Of a DNA stretch of 64,000 nt, positions 51,101 through 64,000 are shown piece by piece. The DNA is from Acridotheres tristis. Its lineage: Eukaryota > Chordata > Aves > Passeriformes > Sturnidae. The stretch's first letter is position 1; each line of letters opens with the position of its first letter. Position numbers and translations under genes: made by a program. The notes beneath the pieces are model-generated. The model worked only from the letters and a program-made list of their open reading frames with translations. It made no database searches and was not told the origin of the DNA. The stretch spans positions 89,268,422 through 89,332,421 of the forward strand of contig CM072886.1 of the NCBI GenBank assembly GCA_037013685.1. The letters run 5' to 3'.

Positions 51101-53269
51101 TCTCCACCTTTTCCCACCAAACTGAGACCTCTGCATGCTCCTTTGTATCTTAAATAGGTGCAAAGCTCTCTGTCCTTTTGTGAGATGCATAGACCATCCT
51201 CTGGAGAGCAGCCAGAGAAGAGAGCAGGTACAATGTCGACAAACAGACAAAAGGGTGTTCAGGACATGGAATGTCTCAGGTCTTGTCTGGAGGCCAAAAC
51301 CTGCTGAAATCTGGCTCAGCCTGGCCACAAAGCTGTAGGCAGCCTCATTGCAGTTGCCTGGCTTGCTGGCAGGCAGCAGCCGTGTTCCTCAAGGAAAGGC
51401 CCTGGGGTATCTCCTGTGCCTCACACCAGTCCCATGGGATCCATGTGGAAGCAGATGGGGTGAATGGGGGCAGTCAGGCAAGCCAGAGAGTTGGATCTGT
51501 GCAAACTCTGGTTAATTTACCCTAGATCACCATAGTGTGTTTGAGGGGAACACAAAATGCTCGCTTAGGGGCTCCGCTTGCTTTATCCCAGATTCAGCCC
51601 TGGCTTTTTCCCAGACTGACACTTTTCTACCCAGCTTCAGGAATCTGACACATATCAGTGTTTACCTGTGGCTGACAAAAAAATCCTGCTTTAGGAAGGG
51701 TTTTAACCAGCCTCAGTTATTAACTGATGAGAGCACTGCAGGCGGTGAGGGAAGAAGGGACACAGCCCCCCGTGGAAACGTGCTGGCACATCTGCTTGTT
51801 TTTGGCTATAGAAAACCTCCTGTAAACACACATATTTCAGCAGTGGGTGACAAAGTGGTCCTGTTGCTTAAGCCTGAAGTGTATGGTGGAGTTTGTTGTA
51901 CCTCACAGGAGATTTACTTGCTTTCTTTCTTATTCAGAGACACTTCACATATAACTACAAAGAATGAGTGTTTGGATAAACATCATTTGCAGAAGTGGCT
52001 CTATTTCCTCTAAAATTTTGAACTGGAAAAGATTCTTAGCCAAAGCAACACAAAAGCTTGAGAGACGGATAGTTAAAGGTGTTCATGCAAGTGCAGAAAG
52101 TGTCCAAGCTAGGCATTCGAAACGAATGAGAGCTTTTGAAAATACAAGTTTTAATCCTTAAGGGTGTCCATAAAACACATGAACAAGTTATAAAGTTTTT
52201 AGCTGGTTGGTGAAGACAGCTAAAAACAGTGCTTTCAACAGATATTTCCATAGAAAGTTTGATAAAAAATTGTGGCTGGATAGCATTTTGTTGCTTTAAA
52301 AATTCAGGGAAGCATTGATCTAATGAAATGTTTACATTTTGCTAATTAGTATTGACTCTGATTGTGTGCTGCCTCTGCCTGATCCCTCTGAGAGAGACAG
52401 AGGTCAGTGTGTTGTGCCAAATGGGCTCTCCAGAAAAGCAAAGAGCAGTAAAAAATCCTTAGACTAAAGAAAGGGATGCCCTGTCCCTTCTCTGAGCAGT
52501 ATTGCCACGTACAGTGGGCAGATGAATGGTTCTTTTCCTGAAGCACCATCTCTCTCCCACAGCTTTTTCTTCATCCTTCACCTCTCCCAGAATTTTGCCA
52601 AGACCATTCTGTGAGGCAGAGTCCTTTTTCGCTGTCTTGATTGGAAGTATAATTTTATGGAAGTATCATTTCAGGGGTTATAAAAGTGAAAATAAAACAG
52701 GCAGGCTCCTGTTGAGGTTATAGAATTGTTTTCTCATATAAAACATGGGTTAGGAAGGCAATTTATTTCATTGTATTTCTCTGTTTTAACTGAAAAGGAT
52801 GTTCTTTTCTTCACTTGTGCAGGTGTTTACACCTACAAAGGATGTCTTTGTGAAAATAGTTAAATATGTTTGGAATGTGCAAAATTGGTTCTGTGCTGTA
52901 AGAAATACTCTTTTTCATGTGAGAAGCAAGTAGCTATGGTAAGGATGAAATAAAAATTTTGGCTAGAAAACACAAAGAACAGATACCTTTTTTTGTTGTT
53001 TTGGGGGGCTTTTTGGTTTATTGTTGCTGTTAACGAGAAGAGGTTTATTGTTGTCTCAATGCTCTTTGTTAAAACCTGTGTCTGCAATATGGAACAGTAA
53101 TCCAGGTGAGAGAACACAACCTCCACATTTGCAAGTGATATTCATGCTGCTGACTGAACAAACAAAGAGGATCACTGGAATCAGGCTCCGAATTTGAGTG
53201 TTTTGGATGATTTATCTACCAGATGGTAAATGCAGTCCAATGTAAAAAATTAGTCTGGGAGCAGGGAAT
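45141..53269. other. intron 1, proximal part
   Basis: No exon or named repeat. A minus-strand frame of 231 codons at 45199-45894 is unusually long for this base composition, but it has no recognisable motif. A cluster of CpG dinucleotides at about 45520-45660 extends the island's influence into the intron. Other open frames (largest 158 codons at 51537-52013) look random. Confidence 0.5.
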
Positions 53270-53560
53270 CAATCATTCAGCACACTGATCAGCAAAGGGA
53301 TTTGAGTGTTATAGTAGAAAAATTAATGAGCTGGCAATCCACTGCAGAGCAGCATTAAAACAAAAGATACTACACTATAATAAAAGAGTCCTCACCCAGA
53401 AAACAAAAGAGATGAACATCCTGCTTTATTAGACACTTGATAAACCTAATCTAAAGCGGTGTATTATATACCAAGTCCCTTATATTATTCAAACATAATG
53501 ACTCAAAAATTGAGTATCAAAAATCTGGAGATCAGAGTTAATTTGGAAAAGTGAAGCTTT
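53270..53560 (+). repeat. ancient CR1-like LINE fragment
   Basis: 'gggatttgagtgttatagtag' followed by 'aattaatgagctggcaatcc' and 'actgcagagcagc' parallels the CR1 stretch 'ttgggggtgttggtggacaag ... ctgaacatgagccagc'. The downstream order also fits. Very diverged; orientation plus. Confidence 0.45.
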
Positions 53561-56500
53561 ACACTGCTTTCACAGTTCTTTCCCAAATACATAGGCTTTT
53601 CTGTCACAGGAGTTACTTACTAGTATTCTGTATTATGGTAATAGATATTTCTGTTCTATTTAAAGTCACCCTATAGTGCATTCAGAATTACTTAATGAAA
53701 GATTATAAGATACCAATACTAGCTTTATGCTATAATTACATCTTTCTTTAAAAGTCTTGAAAATGTGTCCCTAGTCTCTTTCAGTTACTCAGGCTACAGT
53801 ATCAGAATAGTTTTACCACCAAAAGCTCTTCATGACTTTTCTACAATTTTCCTTGTGAAGCATTGAGTCGACCTAGAAAAGACTAAGAAAAGATGGCTTC
53901 TATGCTCATTTTCCACTATTAAGATGTTTCTGTTGTTTTTTGTTTTTTTATTTTAGTTGTAAGGATTAGGCTGTTTGGGAAATGCCATGATGTACAGACT
54001 GCTTCTGTAGGGAGGAAAAGCAGCAGCAAGGTCTGGCCATGCTGGTGTGGGGCCACTGGACACAGGTGGAAAATCTGTCTGTTGGTCCCCTCTCCACCCT
54101 AAGGGATCAATGCATTTCTGGGACGGCAGGTAACTGAAAGAAATAGGTTGTAACATGTGTCTTTTCTACTGTGTAAAGCAACCAGAATCTGCTGTTATGC
54201 ATCCTCAGTGAGTAAATGCTTTTATTTCTGAAAAGAGACAAGGAGACTGGAGACCTTTATGCCATTTTGCCCTTTTCTTATTTGGTTTGGGTTTTTTTTT
54301 TTCCCTTGGGTGTGAGGATTGCTAGGTTGATAAACAGCTAACAAAGCACACAAGAAAACTCTCATGTATATCATGCAAATCTAATACCCACGTTGTCTTT
54401 AATTTTCTTAGTATTTCTTAGTATTTCTCCATGAATAACTCACTAAAAAAGATTTCTACAGACAGGGGAAGGGGGCTGATGGTCTGATTGCCTAAACAGT
54501 AGAGCAAAACCCACTACCTAAGGATTTTTTCCCAGAATTGCTAACCACTGATTAAAATCAGTGGGAGCTCCTAGATCATGATCCTTGTGAAAACCAGCTT
54601 TTTTTTTTTTTTTTGTTCAGAGTAAGGAGTAAGAACCTGTAAATTTTACTTTCATATAGCTCTACAGAAATAATGATATTCCATCAGCTTGCAGCCAAAG
54701 CTGTACCGAAGTCATGAGCTCAATTGCCCACATTTCTTCAAGCCACACTGTCATGTTTATGTCCAGTTCAGCCTCATGAGCTGTACCTCAGCCAATGTTT
54801 GTGTACCCCAGGACTGAATCACCCTTTTATTCCATTTCAGAGGTGTGGGTGTGAGACAAAAGGCAGAATTCAGTCATACGCATACCTGTAAGTTTGTTTG
54901 TCCTTGGTTTTTCTTTTTTTTCTCCTAATATATTTATTTGAAGATTTGTGCTGGCTGATTTTTTTTTCTGCCATTTTGAGTGTGCACAACACTGTAGAAG
55001 ACAGCTGACTGAGGCTGTGAACTGAGTGTGGCTGTGGCCCTGCATTCAAACAGAAAACGCAGATTAAATTCAGATTAGCAGCGACACGAGGTCTCCCAGC
55101 AGTGAGATGCTGCAGAGCAGGGACGATAACGCGTCTGGTGCCTCTCCCTGCCCCATCCCCCTGGCCTGCCTGGCCATGCTTGGCAGGAGGACCAGGTTCT
55201 GCTCCTTGCTCACTTGGCCAGCTGTCCGAACACCTGGCAAAGTCAAGGTGTCCTTTGCAGCATCTGGGCGAGGGCGGAACGACAGCAACAAGTCAGAGTT
55301 CCTTGATTCTCTGCTGTCCAGCGGGTAGCGGCGGCTAATTTTCGGCAATTAGGAGGTGTCCCTCCAGAGCTGTAAGCTGACACCAGGTGTATTTGGGCAG
55401 TGTCCGCTGGCTGTGCTCCCTGCCCCCGGAGCCGCCGGGGAGACAACTCGTGAGCTCTCTAATCCAGCCTTACATTTGCCCAGGGAATCCCCAGTAGGCA
55501 ACCGTGAATAATTTCCACCTGCTCCGAACTGTGTAAGTGGCACGATGGCAACAGGGAGAGATGGATGAATGTGCTGAAAAAGAGGCGGCGTTCTGTCTGT
55601 CCCTTAAAAAAGGCTTGCTTCTGACTCTCTAATGCCGGGCATCACAGGTCCAGTCAGGTCCAGTGGCTTTGTCCAGCTTGCTGGTGTGGTGGCCTACAGA
55701 GATGCCATCAGCTCTGAGCAAGCTGGAGTTCCAGCAGTTCTCCACAAACCTGGTGCTCTTCCAGCCCTGTGCCAGCCATCGTTGCCAGAGGTGATGAAAC
55801 AGGACAGCATCCCTTGCTCTATGGATGCCATGCTGTAGCCTGACCACAAACTCCCAGCCCCTGAAAATCCTTTCCAGGCTGGCAAAGGGGCTTAGCAGGA
55901 GCTTTGGGAATTGCGTTTCTCCTGGTGTTTCAGTATGGATAAACGAGCAGGCAGAGAGGAATTATTAGCTATAGATTTATCTGACAAGTATGCATACAGG
56001 AGAAAAATGTTATTTCAGTAAGCTGAGCAGTGATTTGGTTTTTTGAAGCGTAATAGAGTTGTTTGAAAGGAAGGGAGCTGGCTGCTCAGGTTCTTCCTGG
56101 CTTCTGTGACTTACTGGAATTACCAGAACTCATTAAGAAACCTAAATGATCAACCAGGGGCTTGTTTGTTTGTTTTCTCCCTGTGACTTTTATGTGGCTG
56201 GTTATTTTGTTTCTTTTCCAGTGGTTTTCTGACTGTTTAATTACAGTTTTCAAAACTAGACCTAAATAGCATAGTGTATGGGTGTTCAGAGGAGAGAGTT
56301 TCTGCAAACCTAATTAGGCTCCAGCACCATTCATACTGCTAATGTTTCAGGGATATTACCCAGGAGTTAATTTATTTCCTTTTTCTGTATACAAAATAGG
56401 AATCTAATATTATTTTACAAAAGCCTGTGTATCGTAAGAATGCACCACAATTGTTTTTAAATTTATAGATCTGCTAAAGGATTTTTAATGAGAGCGAAGT

Positions 56501-59137
56501 GCAAGAGGTAACTGAGGTCTTCAGATTAATTTGGAAACTAAGATCTAACTGTTACATTTTAATCTCTTATATGAAGAATACCCTCTTGTTGGAATTAACT
56601 TCTATTTAGTATTCTAAAAGTGAAAAGGTACTTAGTTCTTTGAAATCACTAACCACTTAAGATATTTTTATAAATTCTTGATTTTTTATATAGACTGGCA
56701 GGATCTGTGGTACATTTCCCTCTAATTAAGTTTTGAAGTGTATCCCTGTTGTTTTCTTTTTGAAAGTCTCTGTAGCTTTAGAACATGCAGTGTTGGCATT
56801 AAATTCTTTCAGACCACAAATAACTGCAACAGCCCTTAATTTTTTTTTTTTTTTGGTTGGATAACTCATGTTTTGGTAAGCCGATGTTTCATTTCCCATA
56901 TCTAGTAAAGTTCTGCAACTTGCAAAGAGCAATTTCTTTCTGTTCCTGTAAATAGAATGTTCCCACAAAGGAGCTGTCATATATGCTGGCTGTCATGCTG
57001 ACAGGGTGTCTGTCATCCCCATGGCATCGAGCTTCCTTGGTCACTATTTCTGCACTCAGGCCCATGTCCCATTTCTTTCTGATTGATCCCACCATATGCT
57101 ATTTTCTTAACTCAGTCTTACCAATGGAGTTGAAAACCTGGTTTAGAAATACATTAAATAGAACAGATATCAGGGGCGTTATTGTAAACATTGTAAACAT
57201 TCTTACAATAATTTTGCTCTTGAAATTTCTGTATTCAGAAACTTCCCACCTCGGCAACATAATCAGTAACTTTTTTTGATATGTTTTCAAACTTCTCTAA
57301 AACTTGGATTTCGGGGAAATAGTGGATATGGGTACTTAGATTTTTTAAATAGAACTTGATATATTCAATGAACAGCTTCCACTGCTGTGAATTATTGCAT
57401 CCCTACTTGAATTGCTTTGAGGAAAAAAAGCATCCAGACGATGAGAAATGCCCAATTAGTGAACATGTCTGGAAAATCTGATTTCAGAAACTTGTCTAGC
57501 ATTGCACAAGAACATAAAAATTACATTTGCTCAAATAACATTAATTCAAGAATCTTCTTGTTTCTGAGCACTTGATTTGCGCTTTTAATATGGCTTTGCT
57601 TAACACAAGTTTCTTCAGGGAAAAAGAAAAGAGAACAAACCTCTCCACTAACAACCAGGGAAAATACAGACATTTCTAAGGATGGACTGATTTTTAAGTG
57701 GCTGTGAGGAAAGCTAAGACCATTATATCCTGGCACAGACCTCTCATTTGAATTAATGGCATAATGGGTACCACTGAAAGTAGTTCTCTATCAACCAGCC
57801 ACCTGAAAAACAGACATGGAATTTTGCCACATATTTACCAGAAAGCAAGGACCTAGCAGCCCTGGGCTGTCTCGCCAGGCCTGAGATCCCATGTTTTCCA
57901 GTGTCTTTTATCCACCCTGGCTTTCCTGTGGTTTTCTTTCCACCAGTGCTGTACCTGCCAGGTCTCTTTCCTTCACAGCCAGTTCTCAGCTTTGTACTTG
58001 CACTGTTTTCTGCTCTCGGGCAAGGAGACCACTGAGACCATATGAATGTGACAAGGAGGAGAGATACACAAGTTTGCCAGCACTGATTTTTGGTGCTGAA
58101 GCCAGACCTCACCTGGGACATCATTAAAAAAGAGTGCATGAAAAGTGGAGCCTGTGACCAGTTTTGCTGGTGGAGCATACCAGATAAACCTCTTACAGCA
58201 GCTTAAAACTTCAGGTGGATTGGATGGATTTTCCCATAGCAGAATAAAATGGTCTGAGTCTCGGAAATCATACCTCCTCCACTAGCAGCTCGTATCTCAG
58301 CCCGAATGCAAACATGCTCAAACACGATAACTCAATAGCTACAATTTAGTCACTTAAAGAAAACCCAAACAACCGAACAAAACACTGTGAGTGCCCCAGC
58401 TTCATTCTTAAAAACTACACAGCTGGAAATTGTCTATGAAAACAATGAGCCTGCATGCTATGAGCAACTTAATACTTGATCTTATGATGGAAAATGTTAT
58501 ACACCATTAACTAAAAATACAGTTCCCAGCTCTGTTTATTATTGCAGCTTTTGAATTAGAAAGTTGCATTAAAATCAAAGAACTCCCCATTTGCTTGAGA
58601 AGCTGTTCAGAAGTTACAAAATGCCAACATTTTGGACTGTCAAATCCATTTTCTCCAATAAGTCAAATACCCTTATTTTCATGGGCATGTTTCTAAGATT
58701 CTTTCACAACTTATCCTATAGAAGCTCTGTGCAGTTTTTTTTTCCCCAGGGCCAGTAAGACTGTCTTGTTTCTTGCTATGAAAAGGAAAATAATAGAAGT
58801 GAAAAAAGTATTTATTCTACATATCTTAGAAGCATCAGCTGAATAATATCATTTGATGACACTGTAAAAACTTTTACAGAGCTAGAAGGGAAAGTTGTAG
58901 TTTAGATTTGGGGAGTGGGTTCATCTTGGTTTTTAAATGTGGCAGAAATCCCACTTCAAAGAATGCTTTTATAATAGAGGGTATTGAAGATTGACCTTGC
59001 CAAGGGTTTCACCTACTTCAGCCTTCAATGCACCCTGCTCTCAACTGGCTTTTTAGCACCAGCTGAAAAGTGGAGAACCCTAGGGCAGTAAAAAGTAGAT
59101 ATTTTCTTTTCTTAGTGTTATTTCTTGGTTCTTAGTG
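53561..59137. other. intron 1, middle part
   Basis: It holds T runs at 54599-54614 and 56840-56854, a 10-base tandem repeat (tttcttagta units) at 54404-54429, and a 9-base doublet (attgtaaac) at 57181-57198. A GC-richer patch at 55080-55850 carries overlapping short frames on both strands without a recognisable product. Confidence 0.5.
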
Positions 59138-59275
59138 TCACCATCCAGGGAGGTGTTCAAGAAATGACTGCAGGTGGCACTTAGTACTAAGCTCTAGGTG
59201 ACAAGCTGGAGACTGGAAAAAGATTGGACTTGATGATCTTGGAGACCTTTTCCAGCCTAAATGATTCTGTGATTA
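59138..59275 (+). repeat. CR1 LINE 3' tail
   Basis: 'aggtgacaagctgg', 'gattggacttgatgatcttg', 'ccttttccagcctaaatg' and the terminal 'attctgtgatt' follow the CR1 3' end. 5'-truncated; sense strand plus, the same as TMEFF1. Confidence 0.9.
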
Positions 59276-61104
59276 TGTGTCAAGAACCAGATATGACAAG
59301 GCCATGAGGTGGGGAGCAGGAAGGGATTGCAAGGAAGTAGGAGTCCTTGTCCCTGTTGGCACCAGCAAGCTGCCTGCAAACTGTACCCTTGCTCCACCTG
59401 GAGAAGGTCCTGGAGCAGGAATGCCAATGGTTCACTGTGCAGCTGGTGGGGCAGCGTGAGCTCCAGAGGTCAACCAAATAGGAAGATAAAACTTCTAGGA
59501 AAAAGTTTTTAACTTTTTGTTTGACTAGAGGTGCATACATGCATTTTACATGTAGATTAACTTTTGAGTGGGTTCTTGGTATTTCTCCATGAACTCCCAC
59601 CCCTTAGTGAAATTTTAATGTCTCCCTATCTTGGACAGACCTCACTACAGCCATAAGTACACCTTATGCCACAGATTTCCATCACTATATTGAAATAATG
59701 AATTTCAATATTTCTCTTTCTGCACAATGGGTAGAAATCTTACAGAATAAAGAAGTCTGTCAGAAAGAAAGAGTTTGTTCGCTTTTTTGGAGCCTTACAC
59801 AGCCAGCACAGAAGCACTGCTTATGATTCATTTTCCTGTTTAATTTGCCTTGTTCTCCATGTTACACTTCACTAAATATATTTACTTTTATTCCTGCCAT
59901 TACACATGACAGAATCTATCTGCACGAAAGGAATTTTAACTGCAAGAAAGATTTTATAGACACAGAGTGAAACAGAAAAAGATGAGGCAGGAATCTAATG
60001 CAAGATGTTAAGCACTGATGTTCCCAAAATTGAGGAGCAATTAAACTTTTTATTCCACTAAAAATGTGAAATCTGTGAAGTAATATGGTAGCATAATGGG
60101 AAACATCTCTTAATGGGCTTATGCAGTTATTGCAAGTTAAAAGCAGTTGCATGTTTGGCTAACAAAATGCAGGGAATACGTTTTCATTAAATGTCAGTGA
60201 TAATGCAGCCACAAGAACAACAATGTACATAAGCCTCACAAAGCTATTAAATTTGCTGTATTTTCTAGGAGGAACAAGACAACAAGACACGGCTATAGGT
60301 AAAAAACCCCTGCAGGATTAAACCAAGAAAGCAAAATGGCAACAAAAAAGAAGAGCAACTGAGTTCACTTTGAAAGGCAAAAACAAATCAACCCCAAAAA
60401 AACCAAAATATAAACCTTTTATCTCAGAGGAATCCTCTTTTTCTGAGTTCACATCTCTGGAAACACACTTGGTGGGAAATTTTAATCATCTCATCAAACA
60501 AGTAATAGAAACATTAATGATTTTTAACCTACTGAAACTCATTGTCTCTTGGGGCCCGCTTCATCACCTGAGCTTACAAGATCTGCATCTGCCAGCTTGG
60601 CTCATGAGCACAAACCCCAAGGAAAAAAAAGAGCAGTGTTTCTAAAAGAGCTGTGTGAAGCCTCTCCACTTTAGCAAGACAGTTGATTTGAAACACTCTA
60701 TAAAATATGCAGGGTTTTTTTCCCCTTTGTGTTTATGGAAGCAGGCCTTCTAGGCACTGGACAGTCAGGAAACTGAGGACACAGTGCCTGTTCCATCCAT
60801 CTACTCCTGCCCTTCCTTGCAGCCTGATGTGTGCTGCGTGTTTGCTCATGGTAACTTCTGTCTCAGCACAGGCTGTGGATGAAGGTATCCAGGGGTTTGT
60901 GTCCCTGGTGTTCCTGCCACCTATGGCATGTCAAGCCATGGAGCCTGGCAGTCCAGTCAGTTTGCAGCCAATGGGTCCATCCCATCCATATTTCCTTAAC
61001 TTAAAAGGGAAGATAGTATCACAAGTCCCATTGCAGTGCACGTCTACTGCTCTCTCCCTTCAGACTCTTCCTTCATGGAAGAGTGTGAGGAAGTCAAGCC
61101 TGAT
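59276..61104. other. intron 1, nothing recognised
   Basis: No exon or named repeat. A GC-richer part at 60700-61104 with a 135-codon plus frame precedes a LINE remnant and may be its decayed 3' part, which I could not confirm. Confidence 0.4.
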
Positions 61105-61834
61105 TTTCCCTTGAAAAGTCCATGCTGGCTGTTCTTGCTGGTCATCTTCTCCTGTCTTCAGCGATGGATTAGAAGAGGCGGTTCACCTGGGGCTGAGGTG
61201 ATGCTGACCCACTAATTATTCCCTGGATGCCCTTCAGTGCATTGCTTGTCCTTCCATAAAGATGGGAATAATGTTAGCTTTTTCCTTGTCCTTGTCTCCT
61301 ACAGGGAGCTTGCCCTCTGACCTTCATTTCTCACACTTGATTGACAACAGCTTCACAGTCACATCAGTCAGCTCTGTCAGATCCTTGGTGAAACGCAGCC
61401 TGGTGGATCTGAACATACGTGCTTGCCTCTAAGTCGTCTCTGCTTTGCTGTGATTGGCCCTGTGTGCCCTGAATGGGGTTGATATTTGCTGGGACTTGGG
61501 AGAGGGCTTTGTCTATGAAGACTTGTAAGAAAGGACACTGAGTGGTTTTGCCTCTTCTTTGATGCCTGTTACTTGTCTCTTCCCCATTCATCAGCAGATT
61601 CACATCTTTCCTGACCTTCCTCTTACAAATAGCATTCTGGTAGAATAGTTTCTTTTTAACCTTAATGTCCTTTGCTAGCTCCAGCTGGGCTTTTGCCTTC
61701 CTGTTTTTGTGCCAGAGTGCCCAGGCAATGCTTTTGTTCTCCTCCTGTCTTGCCTATCTTTATTTACACTTGTGTGCTCCCTTTTTGTATTTTCAATTCG
61801 TTAAGACTCTTTTCAGCCAAGCAGGCACGCTGCC
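61105..61834 (-). repeat. CR1 ORF2 remnant, antisense
   Basis: Read on the minus strand, the 730 bases follow CR1 ORF2 from the linker before the reverse transcriptase into its first motifs. The plus-strand marks are 'agccaagcaggcacgctgcc' at the 5' end of the element, 'gcctttgctagctccagctgg'-like linker sequence near 61670, 'cagcagattcac' near 61592, and 'cataaagatgggaataatg' near 61256 (the V-T-P-I-F-K-K-G motif). The minus frame at 61364-61603 keeps N-L-L-M-N-G-E-E and a decayed 'H-x-x-x-x-x-D' stretch. It is opposite in orientation to TMEFF1. No tail is present, so it is an internal fragment. Confidence 0.65.
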
Positions 61835-64000
61835 AGAAAGGTGAAGTCAAGACAGGGAACAGTCAGAGCCACATAAAGGTGCACTTGTGAGAAATGCAGC
61901 GGGTGAACAACTTCTCTAAAGGCGATAGATTTAGGCTGATGAGGGCAAGAACTTCAAAATGAGACACAGTGTTGTCTGTCTTTGTCCAAGAAGAGGACAT
62001 TGATTGAAAGGAGATGAGGCTGGGTGAAATGTCAGACTGTTTGTCCTGCTTTTCAGTAAATTTTTCATTTCACGCTAAACTTCATATTACTGCAGCCACA
62101 TTGCTACCAAGCCAGCTGTGCACAATTCACTGTGTGGAGTCAAAAGTGGACAGGGCAGCAGGAAAGTAATGAAAGCAGAGAGCTTTCCTAGGAAATGGAA
62201 TATATGTGTGTGTGTCGATGCAGGAAGAGTCTGCTGAAGGTCAGTGTGTAAGGCGAGACGGAGAGGGCAATTGGCTGGGTATCAGAAAAGGTGTGGCAGA
62301 ATGGCAGGTGAGAAAAGCTGTTCCTCAGAGAAAAGGAATTTGAAGATTAAAAGATCAGAAGGAAGAGTTCATTATTAAGTCTGAATCAAGAGACTGAGAC
62401 AGGATAAAAAAAGTGAAAAAGGAATGATCTTCAGTCAGAAGTGAATAAAGGCTAAAATTGCTTTTTCAAGGTAAGTGCTGGAGAAAGAGGAAGAGGCAAA
62501 TGTAAGGACAGGAAGCAAAAGAATAAGAAAATTTGAAGACATCAGCCTGGAAAGAGTGTAAAAATCTAGCTGGCCTCAAACAAAGGAGAAAACACGGGGT
62601 GAAAACAGGAACTCTTTCTGGCCATTGGGGAGCAAAACTGGATTCTTGGGAGACAAGAGGCAGTGAGGAGGGGACAGACCTGGGACCTGGGCAGGAGAGG
62701 TCATGGACAGCACCTAGGGTGTTGGACAAGAAACTGGAAAAAGGATGTTGTGACAGGAAGGGATGGCATTGCATCTAACTGAGTTGTTGGCTAAGTGAGA
62801 CGAAAAGTAAATAATTAGAAAAGAGAAACATGTTGAAGATTTCTGAAAAAAGCATCCTACATCAGGAAGGAGAAGTCTGCTCATCAAAAATATAATTTTT
62901 CTTCTTTTTTTTCTTCCGTCAAACCCAGAGAACCAAATGTTCTTCCTGCTAGTGGATATTTACCCAAATTCTTTTATCAGTTACTGTGGATTCCCCTTAG
63001 AAATAGATTTTTATTCTCTCTTTAATAGACCATGAGGAAAAATGACAGATTAAGCCTCTAATACTGAAAATATGCACGTGCTTAATTCTACAGTTATATA
63101 CTTATGTTCTTAACTGTTTTGTTAGATCAGAGCTGAAGTACTCAACTGCTTTAAATATTGAAAATGAAGATGCTTTCAAAAGGATTTAGTACTGTTTCAG
63201 ACTTAACAGATATGGATATTAGATCAAGAATACTTAAAAAAACTCACCCTGAAAGACTCACATAATTTTTAATTTGCTGTGATGTCTTCATTCCATATAT
63301 TCATCATTAATGAGATTTTTCAAAGCTGAAATTACTTATCTAATGGTTATTGGTACCCTTAAAAGTCTCCTAATTAATTTCAGAAAAATTAAATTAAATC
63401 ACAGATGATACTGGACTTAACATGCAGTGGCTGATCAAGTCTTTACATTTAAACTGGCCAGGTATTTTTTGGTTTGGAATTAGAAGTAGGGAATACGCAC
63501 AAGTTGGTTTTTTTGTCTTTATCATTCATATCGAGTTCATTCAAAACATTTAATTAATGATTTTGGATTAAGATTTTTCATTGGAATATTTAGTTATGCT
63601 TTCTAGTTAAAAATAAATTATATTGTCAGGATTTTCTGAGTGTACTCTTATTCCTAGAATATCATATTAAAATTAATGAGATTGATATGACAGAAGTTTC
63701 TAAACTCATTTGGAGGCCATTCTACTTCAAAAAATACAATTTATTTTTGGCATTATTTTCTTTGGTATTGCAAACTTTTGATGAAGGAAGTTAGACTGGT
63801 AACGAAGAAACTGTACCCTTTTGTCCTTAGATACCTGTTGTTTATAAGTATGGAATCACCCAATGTTATATTTTTGTCCCCTAGTCTTTATGGAGAAATG
63901 ATGGCATCATTTCTGTGATTTAGAAAAGTAAGTCTTATTCCTCCTTTCTTTTACTTAGTTATTTCCAACATAACAGATGTTATGTTATTACACTGTCAGA
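61835..64000. other. intron 1, right edge
   Basis: Nothing recognised. The last 1.2 kb are strongly AT-rich. Purine-rich stretches on the plus strand at 62160-62800 give short frames (up to 102 codons, minus) without a family match. Confidence 0.5.

Larger units (their letters stand above)
44601..64000 (+). other. TMEFF1: TMEFF1 intron 1, incomplete
   Basis: The intron starts at the GTAATG donor and continues past the right edge, so it is longer than 19.4 kb. I looked for exon 2, which should open with the family's E-L-N-V-R stretch and the first follistatin cysteines, and did not find it. The first 540 bases are still CpG island. Otherwise the intron is ordinary AT-rich DNA with three LINE remnants. 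I see no nested gene that I can support. Confidence 0.8.

Noticed and set aside
51537..52013. 158-codon plus-strand frame in intron 1
   Set aside because: No motif or splice sites that would make it an exon; translation looks random.
55100..55850. GC-richer patch in intron 1 as a second CpG island or exon
   Set aside because: CpG density is only modest and no splice-bounded coding frame fits TMEFF1 exon 2.

Overview
The window reads as vertebrate nuclear DNA, most likely from a bird. The evidence is interspersed CR1 LINE copies of several ages and both orientations, one LTR of a family I know from bird genomes, long AT-rich non-coding stretches and a single sharp CpG island. There are no bacterial-style gene clusters. 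Nearly all open frames are short and look like chance. The order of bird cannot be fixed from what is visible.

One protein-coding gene is well supported. A CpG island at about 43750-45140 contains the first coding exon of TMEFF1 (44417-44600, + strand). This exon encodes the signal peptide and the start of the mature N-terminus and ends at a clean GT splice donor. From 44601 to the right edge the window lies in intron 1, over 19.4 kb long; I did not recognise exon 2. The 44 kb to the left are gene-poor. In other vertebrates MSANTD3 lies upstream of TMEFF1, but I see none of its coding exons here. An AATAAA with a GT-rich downstream stretch at the left edge might be a gene 3' end, which is only a guess.

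Region by region. 1-5.6 kb: AT-rich, with a short CR1 tail at 3.8 kb. 5.7-6.1 kb: a minus-strand, protein-like but frameshifted small ORF of unknown origin, the most puzzling item here. 6.3-23.4 kb: three CR1 fragments in otherwise featureless DNA. 28.1-29.0 kb: an antisense-oriented ERV LTR with no internal genes. 36.6-42.6 kb: a dense patch of CR1 copies, from very old to moderately diverged, including reverse transcriptase remnants. 43.75-45.1 kb: the TMEFF1 promoter and exon 1 with triplet repeats, a pyrimidine tract, E-boxes and a uORF. 45.1-64 kb: intron 1, with a CpG-containing shoulder, a long antisense open frame of doubtful meaning, and three further CR1 remnants.

No complete undescribed biological system is evident. 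The best leads are the frameshifted ORF near 5.7-6.1 kb and the layout of start codons at TMEFF1.
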